Part shown: positions 57,949-64,000 of the stretch, one piece after another
How positions within the stretch are numbered: position 1 is the stretch's first letter
How the letters are laid out: each line of letters begins with the position of its first letter
Position numbers and translations under genes: made by a program
Assembly: GCA_024278275.1 (NCBI GenBank)
Contig: JAJRTN010000042.1
Span: 1-64,000 of the forward strand
Origin: Candidatus Hydrogenedentota bacterium
GTDB lineage: Bacteria > Hydrogenedentota > Hydrogenedentia > Hydrogenedentales > JAJRTN01
DNA: 64,000 bases
Reading direction: 5' to 3'
The notes under the pieces: generated by a model
Seen by the model: only the letters and a program-made list of their open reading frames with translations
What the model was told of the DNA's origin: nothing
Databases searched by the model: none

Positions 57949-60177
57949 TCAACCGCGGCCGCTGATGACAATCATGGGCGTTCCCGACCGGCGGGCCACC
58001 TGCAAAACGAGCGGTCCCATGAGCTTGTGACTCCTGCGGATGCGCTGGACCCCCAAAATCACCAAATCGTGCTCCGCGGCTCGGTTCACAATGGCCTCCA
58101 CCGGGTCGGCATGGGCCATGACCTCCACCGCGGCCTCGCCGGGACCGTGGTCCCGGGCTATCTCCTCCAGGTGCCGCCGAACCGACTTCAGACGGCGCTT
58201 GCCGCAATTGGGACGAACGACGCGCAGGAAGGTCACGTCCCGGTAGTTGGTGCGGAAGAAACTGCCCAGGAGGCGCGCCAACAGCCGCGCATGGGTGCCA
58301 CGCCCTCCCAGGGGAATGAGAATACGCTTCGCTTCATCGGGATGCCAACCGGCCCGGGCGCGCAACACGACCACGTCGGAATCGGCCGAACCCAAAATGG
58401 TGTCCAGGGGCGAACCGGAGGCGCTCTCGTCGATGGAGGTCAATCCAAGCAGGAGGCTCTCACACTGGTGATTCCGTGCCACGCGGGCAATTTCGCGCAG
58501 GGGTTGTTCCGCCAGGGTGATCAGCGTGTCGGGCCGCATGCCCGAATCCAGGGCGGCGGTCAGGGATTCGCGGAACATGGATTGGGCGTTATCCAGGGAA
58601 CCGTGGCGGACGGACGGCGTTTCACCCGCCTTGGGATTGATAACATTGAGCAGCAGCACGCGGCCCACCTTCGGCTGGGCGAGGGCGTTGGCCAGGGACA
58701 CTAACCCGTGCGCGTTCCGCGGATTGGCAATGGGAACCAGGACGAGCGGGCTTCTTCCCCGGAGCTGGGCAACCTCGGGGTCGATGGCCGCGCTCGAAGC
58801 GTCCACCACGCGCGCACGCCGGGCGAAGACCAGCAGGAAAAGCAGGGTGCCTATTCCCATCCACACGATGGCGACCAGGCCCGCACTGCGCACCACGTAG
58901 CCCTGGTAGAGGGCGAGACTGAGACAGGAGAAACCGCCCAAAACGGGAACCGCCGGATACCAGGGCGTGCGGAAGGGCATGGATTGCGTGTCGCTCCGCT
59001 GGCGAAGAAGGATACAAATCCAGTGAACAAGCGCAAAGGTGACCAGGAAAATGAGGCTGGCGGCGGCTCCGGCCGTCTCCACATCGGACACGCACAGGAC
59101 CACGGCGACGACGATCCCCGCGGTCAGCAGCAGCGCCGGGACGGGCGTGCGGCTTCGCCGTCCAAGCCGTTGCAGCGCGTGGGGGAGGGAGCGGTCCCGG
59201 GCCATGGCCCGCGCCATGTGCGACGCGGCCAGCAGGTTGGCGTGAAGGGCGGAAAGCATGGACAAAACACCAGCCACCACCACCAGCCAATAGCCGAAGG
59301 GCCCCATGAAGTTTTCCGCGGCAATGGCAACCATGGCTGCGGGGGATTCAGCGCCCAGTTCCGTCAGGGACAGTCCCTCGGGAACGCCCACGACGGCCAC
59401 CAGGAGTAACAGGGGCAGGTAGATGGCGAGGGCGATACCGAGGGACAGGAACATGGCGCGGGGGATGTTGCGCGCCGGCTCCCGCACTTCGCCCGCCACG
59501 GCGGAAATGAGATCAAAACCCTGCAGGGCGATAAAGGAGAAGCCCATGGCCTGAAGCAATCCCATCCCGCCAAAGGCTAGAAAAGGACGTAACTGGCCGG
59601 TCATGGCCGAAAAGGATTGACCCCGCGCATAGATCAGACCCCCCAGGATAATGACGCCAAAAACCGAAACCTTCGCCACGTTAATCCACTGGCCGGCGGC
59701 GCCGCTCTTGCGAAGCAGGATGACGGTGTAGATAGCGATGGAAGCAACGGCAAGGTACATGGAAAGGGAGGACGTGTTCCAGGCCGTGGCCCGCTCCCCA
59801 AGGGCGTAGGTCAGGACACCATCGAGGAGAAGCCGGGCGAAGGACGCGAAGCCGACAGCGTACAGGGCCGAGGCGGCAATCGAGGCGAACCAGACCACCC
59901 ACCCCACGATAAAGGCGGCCTCCAGCGAAAGCACCCGCTTGGCGAAAACATAGGTGCCCCCCGAAAAGGGAAAACGCGCCGAGATCTCCGCGAAACTGAG
60001 CGCGGTCATGAAGGCGATGATCCCATTCAGCGCGAAAGCCAGCACCGCGCCGGGACCGGTCGCAGCAAAGGCCACGCCCGCCAGGGCGAGAATCCCTCCA
60101 CCGACAATGGCGCCCACGCCGATGCCCGTGGCGCCCCACAGGCCCATGTGGCGTTCGACTGGTTTATGATCCGTCAT
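57949..60177 (-). CDS. APC-family amino acid permease fused to two universal stress protein domains
   Basis: The 742-residue protein has about twelve membrane helices over residues 1-450. The APC signatures are GATGIGVGAIVGGGILALAG, FPFSGGTYVFAKRVL and IALQGFDLISAVAGEVREPA. Two cytoplasmic USP-like domains follow (about 470-605 and 610-742): VLVPIANPRNAHGLVSLA starts the first and RILIPLGGRGTHARLLARLL the second. The last ends LVLQVARRSGTPMIVISG. Permease-USP fusions may gate transport by nucleotide binding. The transported substrate is unknown. Confidence 0.9.
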   Translation of the reverse strand: MTDHKPVERHMGLWGATGIGVGAIVGGGILALAGVAFAATGPGAVLAFALNGIIAFMTALSFAEISARFPFSGGTYVFAKRVLSLEAAFIVGWVVWFASIAASALYAVGFASFARLLLDGVLTYALGERATAWNTSSLSMYLAVASIAIYTVILLRKSGAAGQWINVAKVSVFGVIILGGLIYARGQSFSAMTGQLRPFLAFGGMGLLQAMGFSFIALQGFDLISAVAGEVREPARNIPRAMFLSLGIALAIYLPLLLLVAVVGVPEGLSLTELGAESPAAMVAIAAENFMGPFGYWLVVVAGVLSMLSALHANLLAASHMARAMARDRSLPHALQRLGRRSRTPVPALLLTAGIVVAVVLCVSDVETAGAAASLIFLVTFALVHWICILLRQRSDTQSMPFRTPWYPAVPVLGGFSCLSLALYQGYVVRSAGLVAIVWMGIGTLLFLLVFARRARVVDASSAAIDPEVAQLRGRSPLVLVPIANPRNAHGLVSLANALAQPKVGRVLLLNVINPKAGETPSVRHGSLDNAQSMFRESLTAALDSGMRPDTLITLAEQPLREIARVARNHQCESLLLGLTSIDESASGSPLDTILGSADSDVVVLRARAGWHPDEAKRILIPLGGRGTHARLLARLLGSFFRTNYRDVTFLRVVRPNCGKRRLKSVRRHLEEIARDHGPGEAAVEVMAHADPVEAIVNRAAEHDLVILGVQRIRRSHKLMGPLVLQVARRSGTPMIVISGRG

Positions 60178-60669
60178 GATGATTCCCGGTCAGGGCAAGC
60201 GGGACGGGGCTGTTCAACGGATACATCCGCCAAGCCGCCACCCGGCCCGTTAAACTTGGGTGCTCTCTCTTCATTCCGCCTGGTATCACAACAGGCGCAT
60301 GGCGCGACCGTCCGGCCGCAACCAAAGGAAGCGAAAAACATTCACTGCACAGTGGTTTAATTGAATGTAGCACAGCCGCCCCCGGCGGTGGAACCCGCAA
60401 GGGTTCCATCCCTGCTTTCGCGCAATATCGTAGCCGTTCACGCCTTTCATAAACCGTCATTGCGAGGGAACCCAAGCCACCGTGGGGCTTGCCAACCCCA
60501 CAGCCCCCGGTTCGGGCCGAGTACGGCCCCCAGGCGACTGTGCTCCATATAGAGACAATCCATCGAAAAACACCTCAAAGGGGCCCGTGAATGGGTACAG
60601 GTACTCCGATCTCATTGGGATGCGGCCAGGATGCCGCATCCACGGTAAAGGGTCAAGGAGCGTGCGACC
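60178..60669. other. 492-base intergenic region with a diverged MITE-like copy
   Basis: Most of this gap is the second, diverged copy of the MITE-like element (about 60365-60602). The first 180 bases hold no clear motif beyond the promoter region expected for the permease gene. No gene is seen. Confidence 0.55.
60365..60602. mobile_element. MITE-like element, diverged copy 2
   Basis: The left end (ATGTAGCACAGCCGCC, then the hairpin GAACCCGCAAGGGTTC at 60391-60406) matches the inverted right end of copy 1 over about 45 bases with few mismatches. The right end (GCGACTGTGCTCCATAT) is degraded. The 3' flank (TCCATCGAAAA, CACCTCA, then GTGAATGGGTACAG) matches that of copy 1. The inside differs and is longer. 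Confidence 0.55.
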
Positions 60670-62277
60670 TTAGCGACGCTCTTGCGAGGATGCTTTCCTG
60701 GCATTTCCCGCAGGGACGTTTTTCCCGAACCATTTCAGCAGGAGTTCCTTGCGGTCGGTCGGTGTCGCGGTGGGTTGGTGCTCCTTCGGGTCACTGCCGT
60801 GCTCGACGCTCCAGCCGTCCCACTCGCGGTAAGCGTGGTAGGTCCAGTCCCAACCGTACTCCTCGAACAAGTCGATACAATCGCCCAGGTAGCGGGCCGC
60901 GCCGGGCGCCCAGCGGATGGCACTGAACTCCCCCACGTAGATGTGTATGTTGTAGGCAAGCTGAAACTCGCGCACTGGTTCCAGCACCTTGCGGAGTTGC
61001 GCCTTGTCCCACATTTTGCCGCCAATCTCGCCGGGATAGGTCACGGGCTTCCATTCACCACGGACGCCCTGGTGGGTGAACGGATGGGGCACGTACATGT
61101 GGACCTGGTAAATCACGTTCGAGACGGCAACGGGTTCGAGTTCCCTGTAACCGCCCGGGGAGTCTCCCTGCCCCGCCGCGATAAAGATGGGGACTTCCGG
61201 ATCAATCTTGCGAATGGCTTCCGCTGTCCGTACCTGCGCGCCGAGGTAATCCGCCACGCCGGGCGGCGGCGGCCGGAACTGCACGGGTTCATTGATAAGA
61301 TCGTAGCCCCAGATCGCGGGATTCCCCTGGTACCGGCGCGCGATCTTTTCCCACAGCGCCACGAAATAGTCCTGGTATTTTGCTTCGTGGAAGATGGCGA
61401 GATCCATGTTGGCATAGCGCCCGCCCGGCGGCGAGTGCATATCCACGACCACCTTGATCCCGTACCGGTGACAGGCTTCGAGTACGCGATCCAACTCGGC
61501 CAGCTTACCCTCCAGCCAGTGCTCGTACTCGGCCAGGTCCCGTTCGGTGCCGCTTTTTCCCCAGTTGCGCGTGAGTTGCCATCGAATGACATTCGCCTTC
61601 CACTCCGTGCCGAGCACCCGCAGATCCTCATCGCGAAACGTGTTCGGCGACATAACGCCGCGCAAACGTGGCAGGTCGTGGCCGCGAAATGGGGGCGACA
61701 GATTGAGTGGTGGCGCGGGGCGCGTTACCGGTTTCCTCATGACCGTGATGTTGATATCATCGAAGTACGCGGTACCGGAACTGGCTTGCAGCCCCAATGC
61801 GATCTCACCACCCACGGCATCGGGCGCGATACGGACCGTGAACCACGATTTCCGCCAGTCGAAGGTGCCATGGACATTTTGCTCGTTGCGAAACAGGGGG
61901 CCTTCCGTCCTGGACATGTAGTGCAACATGAACTTCACGCCGAGATAGGGCTTCGGTGGCTTGTCAACCCGGTCGCCTTTGACCATGCGCTCGAACAGCA
62001 ATCGACAGCCTCGATACGGCGCCAGGTCGAGGGGCACCTTGATCAGGTGTCCCCTATCGGCCTCACCCGGGGCCGCCGTAATGCAAAGGGAGGTGCTTCC
62101 CTGATAGCCCGTCACCCAGGTCGCGAAGTCGGCCTTCGGCCAGGCTTCCCGTTCGGCCTGCGTGTCGAAACCCGTTTGAAAAACCAGGGCACCCGGTTGA
62201 ATCGAAGCATTTTCGTCCGCGTACAGACACGCCGTCGCCAGGAGGACCACCACCGAGGTCGCTATCCATGCTTGCAT
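60670..62277 (-). CDS. Exported GH5-like glycoside hydrolase with N-terminal beta-sandwich domain
   Basis: The 535-residue protein has a signal peptide (1-20). A carbohydrate-binding-like beta sandwich of about 180 residues follows (FDTQAEREAW to TAYFDDINITV). The GH5-type barrel comes next: LRGVMSPNTF, ANVIRWQLTRNWG, KVVVDMHSPPGG, acid/base Glu in GYDLINEPVQF, QVHMYVPHPFTHQG and nucleophile Glu in IYVGEFSAIRW. AAGGA 9 bases before the ATG supports the start over the longer frame. It probably cleaves a beta-linked hexan. It is the second GH5-like enzyme in the region. Confidence 0.88.
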   Translation of the reverse strand: MQAWIATSVVVLLATACLYADENASIQPGALVFQTGFDTQAEREAWPKADFATWVTGYQGSTSLCITAAPGEADRGHLIKVPLDLAPYRGCRLLFERMVKGDRVDKPPKPYLGVKFMLHYMSRTEGPLFRNEQNVHGTFDWRKSWFTVRIAPDAVGGEIALGLQASSGTAYFDDINITVMRKPVTRPAPPLNLSPPFRGHDLPRLRGVMSPNTFRDEDLRVLGTEWKANVIRWQLTRNWGKSGTERDLAEYEHWLEGKLAELDRVLEACHRYGIKVVVDMHSPPGGRYANMDLAIFHEAKYQDYFVALWEKIARRYQGNPAIWGYDLINEPVQFRPPPPGVADYLGAQVRTAEAIRKIDPEVPIFIAAGQGDSPGGYRELEPVAVSNVIYQVHMYVPHPFTHQGVRGEWKPVTYPGEIGGKMWDKAQLRKVLEPVREFQLAYNIHIYVGEFSAIRWAPGAARYLGDCIDLFEEYGWDWTYHAYREWDGWSVEHGSDPKEHQPTATPTDRKELLLKWFGKNVPAGNARKASSQERR

Positions 62278-62568
62278 CGCTTTGGATCCTTTCGTGGAGC
62301 GGGAGCAGCCCGCGCGAACCGTTGTGAGCCCCGCCTTTTCCAGCCGGACCACCCGTTTCGCGCGCGCATGTGCATTCGCGTTTTTTCCCCTTTGCCTGCA
62401 TCATATCCTGTCACGGTCCATGGCGTACACTTTCCCTTGGGCCCCATGGGAACGGAAGGGGATGGGGGCAGCGAAGCGGTACTCGCCGGGAAAGGCCACG
62501 AAAGACGGGGCTCTACTTGACTCGTTCCGCGCCCGTGCGTAGCATGACCGGATGAAAGGAACATACCC

Positions 62569-63183
62569 GTGAAAATCCATGTCCATCAGGTTACGCCCTT
62601 TATGACAAACTGCTATGTCGTGGAGGATCATGGCGAGGCCCTGATCATCGATCCCGGCGAGGCAACGCCGCCCCTGTTGGCGGCGTTGGAAGGCCTTGAC
62701 GTGGTCATGATTGTAAATACCCATGGCCATTTGGACCATTGTGGCGGTAATGCGGACGTGTTCGAGGCCACGGGCGCGCCGTTGGCCTGCCATGAGGCGG
62801 ATTTGCCTCTTTTGCGGTCGCTGGAACAGCAGGCGGCCCTGTTTGGCGTGGCGGGAGGCGCTTCTCCCGAACCGGATCAATTCCTAGCCGATGGCGACAA
62901 CATTACCGTGGGCCGGCAAACGTTCCGTGTTTGCCATGCACCGGGCCATTCTCCCGGCCATGTCGTGTTGGTGGGCGACGGTATGGTCTTCGCCGGAGAT
63001 GTCCTCTTCCGGGATTCCATCGGACGCACCGACCTGCCGGGCGGTGACCAGGAACAACTGATGGATTCGATTCGCGGGTGTTTGCTTGGCCTGCAGGACG
63101 AGACCGTTGTCTATTCCGGCCATGGACCGGGTACGACCATTGGCCGGGAACGCACGGACAATCCCTTTCTGGTGGGCCTATGA
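62569..63183 (+). CDS. Glyoxalase II-like metallo-beta-lactamase-fold hydrolase
   Basis: The 204-residue protein has the complete two-metal site of the MBL fold: NTHGHLDHCGG, HAPGHSPGHVV, FAGDVLFRDSIGRTDLPGG and VYSGHGPGTTIGRE. The layout matches short hydroxyacylglutathione hydrolase-like (GloB/YcbL) enzymes that act on thioesters. It starts with GTG, with AAAGGA upstream. Its stop overlaps the ATG of the following gene by 4 bases. The natural thiol may differ from glutathione. Confidence 0.9.
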   Translation: MKIHVHQVTPFMTNCYVVEDHGEALIIDPGEATPPLLAALEGLDVVMIVNTHGHLDHCGGNADVFEATGAPLACHEADLPLLRSLEQQAALFGVAGGASPEPDQFLADGDNITVGRQTFRVCHAPGHSPGHVVLVGDGMVFAGDVLFRDSIGRTDLPGGDQEQLMDSIRGCLLGLQDETVVYSGHGPGTTIGRERTDNPFLVGL

Positions 63184-64000
63184 GCGCTATCGCCCTGTTG
63201 GGATTCCTGTTCTTTGCGGGCGTGGATATCGCTATCGCCCCGGATCAGCCGCTTCCTTATGTCTACATGGATGACCCGGTTATCCTCGAACTGCGCTCGG
63301 ACCGGGACATGACGGCCGACGTCGATATCCGCGTGCAGGCAAGGCACCATGACGACCCCATGGACATTCGGCTTGAAGGGCTTGTCCTGCCCGCCGGGGG
63401 GAGCTATTGGGCCACCCTCGACACGTTTCCCGAGGAACGGGGCTTTTATGCCGCGCATGTAACCGTGACGGGTTCCGAAGCGTCCGCCGAAAAGGATCTC
63501 CTGTTCTGTCGAATCGACCGCCCGTCGGGCCGCGATACCCTCCCGGTATACGCCCGAAGCGACGCCTGGAACAGGGAATCCTTACTGGCACTGCGCAACG
63601 CGGGCGTACGCGACATCCGGATAAACCTGGCTCTCCCCGACCACGCCTCGCAAATGGCGTTGGCCGAGGCCCTGCACTTTCGCGTGATTCCCCGTGTGCA
63701 GGCGACTGACCCGGGCGGGGTAGAGGAGGCCATCAGTCTGATGACCACCGTTCATCAGGCCTATGGAAACAGTATTGCCTGGTGGAAACTGGCGTGCGAC
63801 GACGCGCCCGAACGGGTACCCAAGGTTGCCGAAGCGCTTCGCCGGCTGGGTTGCACCACCCCCTTGACACTGGTCGTGCGGGATGTTGCGCATGTCCCCG
63901 AATTGCTGGCTTCCAACCAAATCAAATACCTGGATGCTCTGGTCCTGCTCCCGAATGAAGCGATTGTCTCCGGGATGAAGGAGATTCGCCGCGCCCTGGC
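63180..64000 (+). CDS. Exported protein of unknown function, cut by the window end
   Basis: The frame opens with ATGA overlap after the MBL gene and stays open for 273 codons to the window edge. A short signal peptide (IALLGFLFFAGVDIAIA) leads into a beta-sandwich-like segment (VILELRSDRDMTADVDIRVQ to VTVTGSEASAEKDLLFCRID). A second part follows that looks like the start of an alpha/beta barrel (LRNAGVRDIRINLALPDH, ALHFRVIPRVQ). No family is recognised. The overlap suggests cotranscription with the hydrolase. Confidence 0.7.
   Translation, partial: MSAIALLGFLFFAGVDIAIAPDQPLPYVYMDDPVILELRSDRDMTADVDIRVQARHHDDPMDIRLEGLVLPAGGSYWATLDTFPEERGFYAAHVTVTGSEASAEKDLLFCRIDRPSGRDTLPVYARSDAWNRESLLALRNAGVRDIRINLALPDHASQMALAEALHFRVIPRVQATDPGGVEEAISLMTTVHQAYGNSIAWWKLACDDAPERVPKVAEALRRLGCTTPLTLVVRDVAHVPELLASNQIKYLDALVLLPNEAIVSGMKEIRRAL

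Noticed and set aside
60682..62520. 612-residue plus-strand open frame
   Set aside because: It is antisense to the GH5-like gene with clear catalytic motifs; no ribosome site and no family motif.

Overview
The window is GC-rich bacterial chromosome with closely spaced genes on both strands. I see no phage, plasmid, transposase or CRISPR signal. Long Gly-Glu repeat linkers, dockerin-like tails, a PEP-CTERM protein, a Pmp-like beta-helix protein, Tat-exported Gfo/Idh/MocA oxidoreductases, a DUF1080 protein, a ThuA domain and a sulfatase together point to a Hydrogenedentota- or Planctomycete-like, polysaccharide-degrading, aerobic bacterium. This placement is an inference from gene content, not from a marker-gene tree.

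Layout. 0.1-6 kb: a cyclophilin with a broken tandem copy, a sugar cytidylyltransferase, a GNAT enzyme, a nitrilase-family amidase and a DegT/Gfo sugar cassette. 6-13 kb: three exported proteins (GE-repeat protein, putative glycosidase with dockerin-like tail, Pmp-like beta-helix). 13-20 kb: lspA, a TVP38 protein, sulfite reductase plus APS/PAPS reductase, an SDR and a tandem metallo-beta-lactamase-fold protein. 20-25 kb: a bacillithiol-linked YtxJ and a cytochrome oxidase biogenesis operon (coxB-ctaA-ctaB-sco-ctaM-like) without subunits I and III. 25-30 kb: a nucleotidyltransferase, a ferredoxin-NADP reductase, a PhyH dioxygenase, a Gfo oxidoreductase and an exported zinc peptidase. 30-35 kb: an overlapping NAD salvage operon (Nudix-pncA-pncB-membrane protein-nadE). 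35-46 kb: sulfatase, priA, HEAT-DUF1080, a Tat oxidoreductase and a PEP-CTERM protein. 46-64 kb: tRNA-Asp, leuA, then a glycan-use region with an esterase, a GntR/LacI-type regulator, two GH5-like enzymes, a ThuA/TIM-barrel fusion, a Tat oxidoreductase and a permease-USP fusion.

Two themes stand out. First, five otherwise intact genes are broken by a single change: in-frame stops in nadE, priA and the Pmp-like gene, and one-base frameshifts in the SDR and the tandem metallo-hydrolase. The stops could each come from one C-to-T transition and the frameshifts sit at A runs, so consensus error or recent decay is more likely than recoding, but reads are needed to decide. Second, exported Gfo/Idh/MocA dehydrogenases, an exported DUF1080 protein and an exported ThuA/TIM-barrel fusion fit an extracytoplasmic 3-keto-glycoside degradation route feeding on GH5 products.

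Intergenic DNA is rich in dispersed repeats: a MITE-like element with near-perfect 30-bp inverted ends and a diverged second copy, a second repeat pair about 40 kb apart, REP-like palindromes and 10-bp word repeats.
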